Source of the DNA: CAWGOF01 sp963824225
GTDB taxonomy: Bacteria; Acidobacteriota; Polarisedimenticolia; Polarisedimenticolales; Polarisedimenticolaceae
Length of the DNA: 64,000 nt
NCBI GenBank assembly: GCA_963824225.1
Contig: CAWGOF010000003.1
Coordinates: 3,348,001 to 3,412,000 of the forward strand
Direction of reading: 5' to 3'
The notes under the pieces: model-generated
What the model saw: only the letters and a program-made list of their open reading frames with translations
The model's database searches: none
What the model was told of the DNA's origin: nothing
Program-made: the position numbers and the translations under genes
Part shown: one piece after another, positions 17,981 through 27,949 of the stretch
Numbering within the stretch: position 1 is the stretch's first letter
How the letters are laid out: every line of letters begins with the position of its first letter

Positions 17981-19192
17981 ATGCTGCTGTGCGAGTCGCG
18001 ACAGGTCACGGCCGTCCACCGGCGCATCCTGGCCCTGGCGTTTCTCGGCTGGACGTTCGATTTCTATGACCTGATCCTGTACACGTTCTTGACCCGTGCG
18101 ATCAGCGCCGACCTCGGGCTGAGCCACATGGGACACGGGTTCGCGATCGGTCTGTCCTTCGCGGCGACGGCGGTCGGGGGGATCGCGAGCGGGGTTCTGG
18201 CGGACCGCTTCGGCCGGCGCCGGCTCGTGTCCTGGACGATCCTGGTCTACAGCGTGGGGAGCCTGCTCTCGGGGCTCGCCACGAGCGAAGCGATGCTCCT
18301 TGTGGCGCGGGCGATCACCGGCCTCGGCGTCGGTGGCGAGTGGGCCGCGGGCCACTCGCTCGTGGCCGAGACGTTCCCGCCCGATCGGCGTGGCCGCGCC
18401 GGTGCGCTGCTCCAGACGGGGGCCCCGGTCGGCGTCGCCCTGGCCACGATCGTCGGGACGCTCGTCGCGCCCGCGGTCGGTTGGCGCGCGTGCCTCGTCG
18501 GCTCGAGCGCCACGGCGCTTCTCGCGTTCGTCGCGCGACGGTACATGCCGGAGTCGGACCTGTGGCTGCGAGGAGGAACGCGACGCTTCGGCGCCGGGAT
18601 CGCGCGCCTCGTTGCGGGCGACCTGGCGCGGCGCTTCTGGCTCGCCTTCGTTCTCACGGCGCTCAACCTGGCGTCGTACTGGCTGACCTACTCGTGGCTG
18701 CCCGAGTACCTGCGCGGTCGCGGCCTGACGCTCGCCCAGTCGGGCGGGTACTACGCCGTGATCATCGCCGGCGAGCTCGTCGGCTACCTGAGCTTCGGGT
18801 GGTTCTCGGACCGGCTGGGGCGGCGCCCCGCGTTCTCACTGTTCGCGGTCACGATGGCTCTCGGGCTCCTGCCGCTCACGGTCCTGTGGGAGCGGTTCGC
18901 CGACGCTCCGGCGCTGATCTTCGGGGCAATGGTGCTGGTCGGCCTCGGCACCGGCACGTGGAGCAACTTCGGCCCGATGCTGGCCGAGCTGTTCCCGACG
19001 CACCTGCGGAACACGGCCATGGGCTCGATCCTGAACCTCGCGCGGGGAATGCAGCTCGTGGGGCCGATCCTCATCGCCGCGCTCGAGCCGCGCTACGGCA
19101 TGGCGAGCGGGATCGGGCTCTCCGCGGTGTTCGCCGTGTCCGCCGCAGCGTGGATCTGGCTCCTGCCCGAGACGAAAGGTTCCGTTCTCTGA
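17981..19192 (+). CDS. MFS transporter, sialate/aromatic acid-like
   Basis: A 403-residue, 12-TM carrier. FLGWTFDFYDLILYTF in helix 1 and GVLADRFGRRRLVSW in loop 2-3 place it in the AAHS/sugar-porter-like branch of MFS that includes sialic acid and aromatic acid carriers. GLGVGGEWAAGHSLVAE in helix 4 carries the charged residues typical of proton symport. GAGG-type spacing before the ATG is good. It is shorter than the MHS carrier at 11794 and not a close paralogue. The gene ends at the edge of a family 2 repeat. Confidence 0.88.
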   Translation: MLLCESRQVTAVHRRILALAFLGWTFDFYDLILYTFLTRAISADLGLSHMGHGFAIGLSFAATAVGGIASGVLADRFGRRRLVSWTILVYSVGSLLSGLATSEAMLLVARAITGLGVGGEWAAGHSLVAETFPPDRRGRAGALLQTGAPVGVALATIVGTLVAPAVGWRACLVGSSATALLAFVARRYMPESDLWLRGGTRRFGAGIARLVAGDLARRFWLAFVLTALNLASYWLTYSWLPEYLRGRGLTLAQSGGYYAVIIAGELVGYLSFGWFSDRLGRRPAFSLFAVTMALGLLPLTVLWERFADAPALIFGAMVLVGLGTGTWSNFGPMLAELFPTHLRNTAMGSILNLARGMQLVGPILIAALEPRYGMASGIGLSAVFAVSAAAWIWLLPETKGSVL

Positions 19193-19252
19193 AACGGGGA
19201 CACTCTTCGTTTCTGCCCCATTTGGGGCAAAAAAGCCGAATGTCCCCCTTTA
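19191..19252. repeat. Family 2 repeat, fullest copy
   Basis: GAAACGGGGACACTCTTCGTTTCTGCCCCATTTGGGGC continues into a second inverted arm, AATGTCCCCCTTT. The outer arms (AAACGGGGACA / TGTCCCCCTTT) and the inner palindrome could form a nested cruciform. It lies between the MFS and OPT genes, which run in the same direction. Confidence 0.9.
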
Positions 19253-19310
19253 CAGCCGGCAAACGGGCTCCCTATGCTCGTCCGGCCGCAGGCGGCGGCG
19301 GAGGGGAACG

Positions 19311-21326
<2,016 letters not shown>

Positions 21327-21333
21327 GGGCGTA

Positions 21334-21372
21334 GGGGTCAGGTCTCCGGGTCAGGTCTCCGGGTCAGGTCTG
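21334..21372 (+). repeat. Family 1 REP array upstream of the RAYT gene
   Basis: Three direct units, GGGGTCAGGTCTCC-GGGTCAGGTCTCC-GGGTCAGGTC. They lie 83 bp upstream of the Y1 transposase gene and are opposite in orientation to the copy at 22092, so the gene is bracketed by inverted repeats. Confidence 0.9.
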
Positions 21373-21455
21373 CATATTGGTTACCTTGTCGCAACTGGCC
21401 TGATCGCTTCACGGATTGTCGATCGGCGCTCGGCGGTCGATCGTTTGATCCGGCC

Positions 21456-22115
21456 ATGTCCAGACCCCTTCGGCTCGCCCTTGCTGGCGGCGTCTACCAT
21501 CTGGTTTCACGCGGAAACGCCCAAGCGTCCATCTTCAGCGACGAGCACGACCGACTTCAGTTCTTCGAATGCCTGGACGAGGCTCTGTCGACGTACGCAG
21601 CCCGTTGCCACGCCTACTGCCTCATGGGTAACCACTATCACTTGTTGGTCGAGACCGAGCGTCCGAACATCTCACGCGTCATGCGACAGATCAACGGCGT
21701 CTACAGCCAACGCTACAACCGACGTCACCGCCGTACCGGTCATGTGCTCCAGGGCCGTTTCTCAGCGACTCTCGTGGATCGGGACACATACCTTCTCGAG
21801 GTTTGCCGCTACATCGTGCTGAACCCAGTGCGCGCTAGCCTGGTCAGGCGGCCAGAGGATTGGCCATGGAGCAGTCACCTGGCATACCTCGACTTCGTCG
21901 TGGCGCCTTCCTTCTTGTGCACGAGTTGGATCTTGTCGGTTTTCGATCCGCGAGGAGGGTCCCACGCGCGAGAATCGTATGCGCGCTTCATCGAGGATGT
22001 GCCGACCCGACCCGATCTCATCGAGCAGATCCGTCGCGCGCCAGCGTCGCTGGGCGACCAGAACTTCACCGGCCCGCTCGACGACAAGATCAGGAGACCT
22101 GACCCTGAGACCTGA
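21456..22115 (+). CDS. REP-associated tyrosine transposase (RAYT, Y1 HUH family)
   Basis: A 219-residue single-strand endonuclease of the IS200-like fold. MGNHYHLLVE contains the HUH pair (His60, His62). INGVYSQRYNRRHRRTGHVLQGRF contains the catalytic tyrosine (Tyr83 or Tyr87) and the conserved QGRF block. RYIVLNPVRA is typical of RAYTs. Such proteins are domesticated or self-moving enzymes that nick and spread REP hairpins. The gene is bracketed by family 1 repeats, and its last codons (RRPDPET) are repeat-derived, which supports pairing of this enzyme with family 1. Confidence 0.9.
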   Translation: MSRPLRLALAGGVYHLVSRGNAQASIFSDEHDRLQFFECLDEALSTYAARCHAYCLMGNHYHLLVETERPNISRVMRQINGVYSQRYNRRHRRTGHVLQGRFSATLVDRDTYLLEVCRYIVLNPVRASLVRRPEDWPWSSHLAYLDFVVAPSFLCTSWILSVFDPRGGSHARESYARFIEDVPTRPDLIEQIRRAPASLGDQNFTGPLDDKIRRPDPET

Positions 22116-22116
22116 G
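22092..22116 (-). repeat. Family 1 REP unit at the RAYT 3' end
   Basis: AGGAGACCTGACCCTGAGAC with the following CTGAG is the inverted orientation of the units at 21334. It encodes the last residues and stop codon of the RAYT gene. The IS110 element begins about a dozen bases later. Confidence 0.85.
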
Positions 22117-22201
22117 AATCATCTAGTAGGCCCCCTTTTCACCGAGGTACAACCGGGTGTTGCCACACAGCCCCGTACCTCGGGGAGGAGAGGAGGCCTG
22201 C

Positions 22202-23203
22202 GTGAGACTCTACTGCGGGATCGATCTGCACTCCAACAACGTGTTCCTGGTGATTCGGGACCAGGACGGCCGCCCCGTGTTTCGGCGGAGGTTGGCGACG
22301 GACCTCGGCCTGATCCTGTCGGCGCTCGAGCCGTTTCGTGCAGAGCTCGCGGGGATAGCGGTCGAGTCGACGTTCAACTGGTACTGGCTCGTGGACGGGT
22401 TGATGGCGAGCGGGTACCAGGTGCACTTGGCCAATCCGACCGCGATGCAACCGTACAGCGGATTGAAGCATGCGGACGACGGTTCCGATGCGGCCTGGCT
22501 GGCGGAGATGCTGCGGCTTGGGGTGTTGCCCGAGGGCTACATCTACCCGCGGGCACAACGAGGGCTGCGGGACTTGATGCGTCGGCGGATCCGTCTCGTT
22601 CAGCAGCGCACGGCGTTGCTCTTGACGCTGCAGAACCTCGTGCAGCGGAGCACGGGACAGCGCACGAAGGGAGTGGAGCTGCTCGAGTGGGACGCCGAGC
22701 TGGTGGATGGAAACGTGACCTTGGCCCTGACGGCGACGCAGCGTGTGGCGGTGTGCCTGAGTCAGGAGATCCACGAGCTCGAGCTCGAGGTGCGGCGGCA
22801 GCTGCGGCCCGACCCGCTGTACGAGCTGCTGAAGACGGTGCCCGGCGCAGGCCCGATCCTCGTGCCGACGATCCGACTCGAGACCGGCGACGTCGCGCGG
22901 TTTCCGTCGGCCGGTCACTACGTGTCGTACTGCCGCAACGTGGGGAGTCGGCACACGAGCAACGGCAAGCTCAAAGGTCAGGGCAAAACGAAGAATGGCA
23001 ACCGGTACTTGGCCTGGGCCTGGCTCGAGGTCGCGCACTTTGCGATCCGGTACCACGCACCGATCCGGAGCTACTACCAACGCAAGCTGGCGCGGAGTCA
23101 TCGGCTGGTGGCCTTGAAGGCCGTAGCGCACAAGCTCTCGCGAGCCGGGTTCTACGTGATGCGCGACCGGGTGCCGTTCGCAATGGAGAAAGCGTTCGGG
23201 TAG
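22202..23203 (+). CDS. IS110 family transposase (DEDD recombinase)
   Basis: A 333-residue recombinase. RLYCGIDLHSNN gives the first catalytic aspartate (Asp8), IAVESTFNWYW the glutamate (Glu55), and GLKHADDGSDAAWLAEML the C-terminal aspartates of the RuvC-like DEDD domain. The Transposase_20 domain covers about 200-330 (ELLKTVPGAGPILVPTI, then KTKNGNRYLAWAWLEVA). The start is taken as GTG at 22202 because GGAGAGGAGG precedes it and GID is near the N-terminus in relatives. The frame appears intact, so the element may be active. Confidence 0.9.
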   Translation: MRLYCGIDLHSNNVFLVIRDQDGRPVFRRRLATDLGLILSALEPFRAELAGIAVESTFNWYWLVDGLMASGYQVHLANPTAMQPYSGLKHADDGSDAAWLAEMLRLGVLPEGYIYPRAQRGLRDLMRRRIRLVQQRTALLLTLQNLVQRSTGQRTKGVELLEWDAELVDGNVTLALTATQRVAVCLSQEIHELELEVRRQLRPDPLYELLKTVPGAGPILVPTIRLETGDVARFPSAGHYVSYCRNVGSRHTSNGKLKGQGKTKNGNRYLAWAWLEVAHFAIRYHAPIRSYYQRKLARSHRLVALKAVAHKLSRAGFYVMRDRVPFAMEKAFG

Positions 23204-23640
23204 CTGTGGGCGGACGCCGCCGATCCCTGCGTAGGGGTTGGCTCGACGCCCTCAGACCTGAGTGGGAGGCGGCGTCTTCCCTCCAGCGATTCCGCGGATG
23301 CGCCCTGACCGTGAGCCACGAGGGGTTGGACCCGGAAACGGGAGCCACGAGATCTGACCCACTGCACGCTTGGACGCGGTCGGGAACCAATGGTTTTCTG
23401 GGGCACCAATGGTGCCAGGGAGTCCGGGTCTTCGACCCACGACTCTTGATCCAGATGGGTGACTGGCGCGGATCCGACAGGGCTCAAGCCCGAACGGCTC
23501 CGACACCGCATCCCGGCGAAGACCCCGGGCGCGCAGCGGCGGATCGCTGGCTCAACGTACACAGAAGTCACGCGTCCCGGCCCGGTCGCCGGGACGCGCA
23601 AGCAGAAGTCCGCTCAGAAGGTGCCAGTTGACGGGGGCCT
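23204..23640 (+). ncRNA. Gene-free IS110 3' end, candidate bridge RNA region
   Basis: This 437-bp stretch has no convincing gene. It contains several hairpins: GGCACC-AAT-GGTGCC at 23402-23416, GGGTC-TTC-GACCC at 23426-23438, and a perfect 10-bp stem at 23571-23598. Direct repeats GAGCCACGAG and ACCAATGGT occur inside it. The structure and position downstream of an IS1111-like transposase fit a guide RNA. This is inferred from layout only; no guide loops were matched to the target. Confidence 0.4.
23571..23598. other. Perfect 10-bp stem hairpin
   Basis: CGCGTCCCGG and CCGGGACGCG pair perfectly across an 8-base loop. There is no T-tract, so a classical intrinsic terminator is unlikely. It lies about 35 bp inside the right end of the IS110 element. 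Confidence 0.8.
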
Positions 23641-23658
23641 CCTAATGGGTGACCCCCG

Positions 23659-24639
23659 CTACGGCAACAAGACGGTGGAGCCGGTGGTGCGGCGGGCCTC
23701 GAGGTCGGCGTGGGCGCGCGCGGCATCGGCGAGCGGGTAGGTCTGGCGGACCTCGACGCGGACGTCGCCCGACAGCACGACGTCGAACAGCTCCCGGCTC
23801 GCGGCCACGAGGTCCTCGCGCCGTGCGATGTACGTCATGAGGGTCGGACGGGTCAGGAACAGCGAGCCCTTGGTCGAGAGCACGCCGATGTCGAACGGAG
23901 CGATGGCGCCCGACGACTGCCCGAAGCTGACGATCATGCCGAGCGGTGCGAGGCAATCGAGCGACCGCAGGAACGTGTCCCGCCCGACCGAGTCGTAGAC
24001 CACGGGGACCCCTGCGCCCGCGGTGATCTCGCGCACGCGGGCCACGAAATCCTCTTCGCGATACAGGATCGTGTGCTGGCAGCCGTGCGCCCGGGCGAGG
24101 GCCGCCTTCTCCTCGCTCCCGACCGTGCCGATCACGGTTGCGCCCAACCGCCGAGCCCACTGGCACACGATCAGGCCGACGCCGCCCGCCGCGGCGTGGA
24201 CCAGGATCGTCTCGCCTTCGCGCACGCGATGCGTGCGGCGCACGAGGTAGTGCGCGGTCAGCCCCTTGAGCATCAGCGCCGCGGCGAGCCGGTCGGAGAT
24301 GCCGTCGGGGAGCCGGATGACAAGCCCGGCGACGATGTTGCGCTCGACGGCGTAGGCTCCGGCGGCCATCGGGTACGCGACACGATCGCCCACCGCCAGG
24401 TCGGTCACGCCCGGGCCGAGCGCCTCGACGACGCCCGCGCCCTCGCGTCCCAGGACCGCGGGCAGGCTGGGCAACGGGTAGAGCCCGGTGCGATGGTACG
24501 TGTCGATGTAGTTGAGCCCGATCGCCGTTTGCCGGATCCGCACCTCGTCCGGCCCCGGCGGATCGAGCGGGACCTCCTCGTACGTCAGAACCTCGGGTCC
24601 GCCGGCCCTGTGGATCCGCACTGCACGTGTAATTTCCAT
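23659..24639 (-). CDS. NADPH:quinone oxidoreductase, zinc-independent MDR family
   Basis: A 326-residue medium-chain dehydrogenase of the QOR type. VRIHRAGGPEVLTYEEV and IGLNYIDTYHRTGLYPLP are the quinone reductase signatures. VHAAAGGVGLIVCQWARRLGATVIGTV is the NADPH-binding Rossmann loop. Zinc ligands of alcohol dehydrogenases are absent. It reduces quinones by one-electron transfer. The ATG directly follows a family 1 array, so upstream control signals must lie in or beyond the repeat. Its stop is close to the right end of the IS110 element. Confidence 0.92.
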   Translation of the reverse strand: MEITRAVRIHRAGGPEVLTYEEVPLDPPGPDEVRIRQTAIGLNYIDTYHRTGLYPLPSLPAVLGREGAGVVEALGPGVTDLAVGDRVAYPMAAGAYAVERNIVAGLVIRLPDGISDRLAAALMLKGLTAHYLVRRTHRVREGETILVHAAAGGVGLIVCQWARRLGATVIGTVGSEEKAALARAHGCQHTILYREEDFVARVREITAGAGVPVVYDSVGRDTFLRSLDCLAPLGMIVSFGQSSGAIAPFDIGVLSTKGSLFLTRPTLMTYIARREDLVAASRELFDVVLSGDVRVEVRQTYPLADAARAHADLEARRTTGSTVLLP

Positions 24640-24717
24640 GGGGTCAGGTCTCCGGGTCAGGTCTCCGGGTCAGGTCTCCGGGTCAGGCACTTTGACCTGA
24701 CCCCGAGACCTGACCCC
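24640..24717. repeat. Family 1 REP array (longest copy)
   Basis: Four direct units (GGGTCAGGTCTCC and the GGGTCAGGCACTTT variant) are followed by inverted GACCTGACCCC-GAGACCTGACCCC. It fills the space between the start of the quinone reductase gene and the stop region of the UbiD gene, and encodes the last 10 or so residues of the UbiD protein. Confidence 0.92.
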
Positions 24718-26542
24718 AACGGTGGGTCACCGGAGCGTCGAGATGCGCCCGATCGGAGTCGCCCATCTCCACTGTGCCCGACGGGAAATACTCGCGCCAG
24801 CGCGCGCTCACCGTGCGCGCCGTGTCCGCGTCGGCGCGCAGCTCGTCGGGGAACCCAGGCTTGGTGCGAGCATCGATCAGGATCGGCGCGCGGTACGACA
24901 CGTGGTTGCGCACGATCCGCCGCTCGGCGGCGTGGATGTCGGCCGCCGGCTCGAAGCGCGTGAACGTGCTCCACAGGAAGTTGATCGGGCTCGCCGCAGC
25001 ACGGGCCGGCTCCTCGGTCAGAACGACGAGCGGCCAGTCGGCGAACGCCGGGTGCGCGACGAACCGCTCGGCTGCCGCGGCGTCTGCCGTGCGCCCGGGC
25101 CCGCCGACCACCAGGCACCCGGGGCAGAACACGTGCACCGCGCCGAGCCCCGCCGGGGCCGCGCCGACCGGGCGGAACTCCCGCGGCAGCGGGCGCACCG
25201 GGTCACCGAGCCCCAGCCAAACCGCCTTCGACCCTTCGTTCACCGCCGGGCCCGTGTAGTCCAGCGTGTCCATCGACAGGTTCGCGAACACGTAGAGATC
25301 GGTCTCGGGCCGCGTGCGCTCGAGGACGTGGGCCAGCGTGGCGCGGAAGTCCCGCAGGTCCACGCGCCGGTCGGTCACGAGAAGGACCTTGGTCAGCGAC
25401 AGCTGGCCCTCGCCGAGGATCCGGAACGCCGAGACCATCGCCTCGCGCCGATACCGTTGCTTGACGACCGCCGCGGCGAGCGAGTGGTAGCCCGTCTCGC
25501 CATACGACCACAGGTCCTCTACCGCCGGCATGACGAGCGGGAAGAGCGGCGACAGGAGCTGCTGCAGCAGGTCCCCCAGGTAGAAGTCCTCCTGGCGCGG
25601 CTTGCCCACCACGGTCGCCGGGTAGATCGCATCGCGCCGGTGCGCGATTCGCTCGACCTCCAGCACCGGGTAGTCGTGGCGCAGCGAGTAGTAGCCGTAG
25701 TGGTCGCCGAACGGCCCCTCGGGACGCCGCGCCCCCGGCGGGACGCGACCGATCAACGCCAGCTCGGCCTCGGCGAGCAACCGGTGCGGGCCGAAGCCGT
25801 CGACGACGCCGAGGCGGGAACCCACGAGGAGCGACGCCAGGAGCAGCTCCGGCACGTTCTCGGGCAGCGGCGCGATCGCCGCGAGGATCAACGCCGGAGG
25901 ACCGCCGAGGAACACCGTCACCGGGAGCGCGGCGCCGAGCTCCTCGGCCCGCGCGTGATGGAACCCCCCGCCCTTGCCGATCTGCCAGTGCATCCCCGCC
26001 GTGCGCTCGTCGTGCACCTGCATCCGATAGATCCCCAGGTTCGGCACACGCGTGTCGGGGTGCTCGGTATAGACGAGCGGCAGGGTCAAGAACGGGCCAC
26101 CGTCGCCCGGCCACGTCGTGAGAGCCGGGAGTCGGTCGAGGCGCACGTCCGAGGTCACGACCTCGGTGACGGGACCGCGACGACGCCTGCGTGTGCCGAC
26201 GCGCAGCAGGCGCAGGGCGATGTCGCGCGCGCCCCACAGCTTCGCCGGCGTGGGGGGCACGAGCTCGTGCGCCAGCTCGACCAGGCGCGCGATCGTCGAC
26301 GCCGCGTTCGTACCGAACGCGAGCTCGGCCCGTCGCTGTGTGCCGAACAGGTTCGTGGCGACGGGGAACGCCGCGCCGCGAGGCCGAGTGAACAGGAGCG
26401 CTGGCCCCGAGGCTGCGATCACGCGCCGGTGGATCTCGGCGATCTCGAGCCTGGGCTCGACCTCCGCGTCGACGACCGCGAGATCGCCGTCCCGCCGCAA
26501 CCGGTCGAGGAACGCGCGCAGATAGGGAAACACCGTGGCCAT
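24683..26542 (-). CDS. UbiD-family decarboxylase
   Basis: A 619-residue member of the UbiD family, which decarboxylates aromatic or alpha,beta-unsaturated acids using prenylated FMN made by UbiX. Family blocks include NLFGTQRRAELAFG, GIYRMQVHDERTAGMHW (cofactor region) and PEGPFGDHYGYYSLRHDYPV with the conserved acidic residues. It is longer than E. coli UbiD (497). The role may be ubiquinone synthesis or aromatic catabolism; no ubiX lies in the window. The start at 26542 (MATVFPYLRAFLDRL) is chosen by family alignment from memory; upstream codons look non-coding. The C-terminal GQVSGSGQSA is repeat-encoded. Confidence 0.9.
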   Translation of the reverse strand: MATVFPYLRAFLDRLRRDGDLAVVDAEVEPRLEIAEIHRRVIAASGPALLFTRPRGAAFPVATNLFGTQRRAELAFGTNAASTIARLVELAHELVPPTPAKLWGARDIALRLLRVGTRRRRRGPVTEVVTSDVRLDRLPALTTWPGDGGPFLTLPLVYTEHPDTRVPNLGIYRMQVHDERTAGMHWQIGKGGGFHHARAEELGAALPVTVFLGGPPALILAAIAPLPENVPELLLASLLVGSRLGVVDGFGPHRLLAEAELALIGRVPPGARRPEGPFGDHYGYYSLRHDYPVLEVERIAHRRDAIYPATVVGKPRQEDFYLGDLLQQLLSPLFPLVMPAVEDLWSYGETGYHSLAAAVVKQRYRREAMVSAFRILGEGQLSLTKVLLVTDRRVDLRDFRATLAHVLERTRPETDLYVFANLSMDTLDYTGPAVNEGSKAVWLGLGDPVRPLPREFRPVGAAPAGLGAVHVFCPGCLVVGGPGRTADAAAAERFVAHPAFADWPLVVLTEEPARAAASPINFLWSTFTRFEPAADIHAAERRIVRNHVSYRAPILIDARTKPGFPDELRADADTARTVSARWREYFPSGTVEMGDSDRAHLDAPVTHRWGQVSGSGQSA

Positions 26543-26695
26543 GCGCGGGGCCGATTCTAGCTGAGCCTTCTCCCGCAGACTGGGCCAATCCCCGCACGCT
26601 CGGTGATCGGCCGCGGACATTCGCGCCCCCAGGGTTGCCTGCCGCCGTGGCATGGAATCTGCCTTTCGTCCGTGGTGCTAGACTCGGGCCAGCCC

Positions 26696-27949
26696 ATGGC
26701 CGAGCAAGATCCGAGGTATCGGGTGCGGCAAGGGAAGCTCGGCAACCGACCGGTCGTCGACAGGGTCGCTCCGGCCCTCGACCCGGCGGCCGCCGACGGA
26801 GCGACGCTCGAGGCACGCAAGCGGTTCGGCGGCTTCGGCGACGAGGACGCGGCGCTCTTGGCCGAGCTCGGGCCGACGATCGATCGCCGGGCGCGCGACC
26901 TCGTCGACCGGTTCTACGAGCACATCCTGGCCACGCCCGTGCTGCGGCCGTACCTGGCCGACCCAGGCGTAGTCGAACGGTTGAAGCGCGTGCAGAAGGA
27001 ATACCTGAGGAGCCTGTTCTCCGGCCGGTACGACGACAGCTACGCCGAGACGCGGCGGCGCATCGGCTGGACGCACGAGCGCATCGCGCTCGAGCCGCAG
27101 TGGCACCTCGGGACCTACGCGCTGTACATGCAGCTCCTGCTACCGATCGTCCACGAGCATTACCGGGCCAACCCGGCGAAGGGCGTCCGCGCCGGGGTCG
27201 CGCTGACCAAGCTCGTGATCCTCGACATGCAGCTGGCCCTCGACGCGTACTACGAGACGCGCCACCGCAAGGGGGTGCAGCAGTCCGAGCAGCTCGCCGC
27301 GGTCGGCGAGCTCGCGGCGAGCATCGCCCACGAGGTGCGCAACCCGCTCGCCGGGATGAAGGGCGCCCTCGAGGTGCTGCGCGCCGAGCTCACGATGAAG
27401 GCCAACCGCGAGATCGTCGAGGAGCTCCTGGCCCAGATCACGCGGCTCGAGGCGCTGGTCCGCGATCTCCTGACCTTCGCCCGACCCACTGCGTTGACCG
27501 TCCAGCCGTGCAGCCTCCACGACATGCTCGACCGGATGCTCCGGACGTACCAGGACGGCGCAGACGTCGCGGGCGTCACGATCCAGCGGATCTACGGGCC
27601 GGGAAGCGGCACGATCAAGGCCGACCCGCAGCAGCTCGAGCAGGTGTTCCTGAACCTGATCCACAACGCATTCCAGGCGATGGAGCACGGCGGCACGCTG
27701 ACCGTGACCACGCGTGCCGCGCCGGGGGTCGTGCACGTCAGCTTCCACGACACGGGCAAGGGCATCGCGCCGGCCGAGCTGCAGCGCGTGTTCCAGCCGT
27801 TCTTCACGACGAAGCACCGGGGCTCGGGCCTCGGTCTGCCGATCGTCAAGAAGATCGTCCAGGCGCACGGCGGTGTGATCGAGATCGAGAGCGCGCCCGG
27901 CCGCGGCACGACCGTGACGCTGACCCTGCCGGCCGACGAGGCGACCTGA
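26696..27949 (+). CDS. Globin-coupled sensor histidine kinase
   Basis: A 417-residue soluble kinase. Residues 40-190 are a protoglobin-type haem domain, with proximal His127 in IGWTHERIALEPQWHLGTY, so it probably senses O2 or another gas. Residues 200-265 are HisKA, with phospho-acceptor His212 in SIAHEVRNPLAG. Residues 300-415 are HATPase_c: N box LIHNAFQAM, G1 DTGKGI, G2 GSGLGLPIV. There are no membrane helices. The ATG at 26696 gives a protein beginning MAEQDPRY; the upstream part of the frame is non-coding. It overlaps the NtrC-type gene by one base (TGATG), so the pair is one operon and an obvious cognate pair. Confidence 0.92.
   Translation: MAEQDPRYRVRQGKLGNRPVVDRVAPALDPAAADGATLEARKRFGGFGDEDAALLAELGPTIDRRARDLVDRFYEHILATPVLRPYLADPGVVERLKRVQKEYLRSLFSGRYDDSYAETRRRIGWTHERIALEPQWHLGTYALYMQLLLPIVHEHYRANPAKGVRAGVALTKLVILDMQLALDAYYETRHRKGVQQSEQLAAVGELAASIAHEVRNPLAGMKGALEVLRAELTMKANREIVEELLAQITRLEALVRDLLTFARPTALTVQPCSLHDMLDRMLRTYQDGADVAGVTIQRIYGPGSGTIKADPQQLEQVFLNLIHNAFQAMEHGGTLTVTTRAAPGVVHVSFHDTGKGIAPAELQRVFQPFFTTKHRGSGLGLPIVKKIVQAHGGVIEIESAPGRGTTVTLTLPADEAT

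Larger units (their letters stand above)
22128..23640 (+). mobile_element. IS110 family element, IS1111-like layout
   Basis: The element is marked by an 8-bp inverted pair, AGGCCCCC at 22128-22135 and GGGGGCCT at 23633-23640, around one transposase gene. The left non-coding end is short (about 70 bp) and the right end is long (about 440 bp). In the IS110 family, the IS1111 group has subterminal inverted repeats and its guide (bridge) RNA downstream of the gene. Exact ends are inferred. It sits next to a REP unit, a known preferred target of several IS110 elements. Confidence 0.65.

Noticed and set aside
23219..23631. Protein-coding frames in the gene-free IS110 right end
   Set aside because: The frames are continuations of other frames without a ribosome-binding site or motif, and are interrupted by hairpins; an RNA role is more likely.
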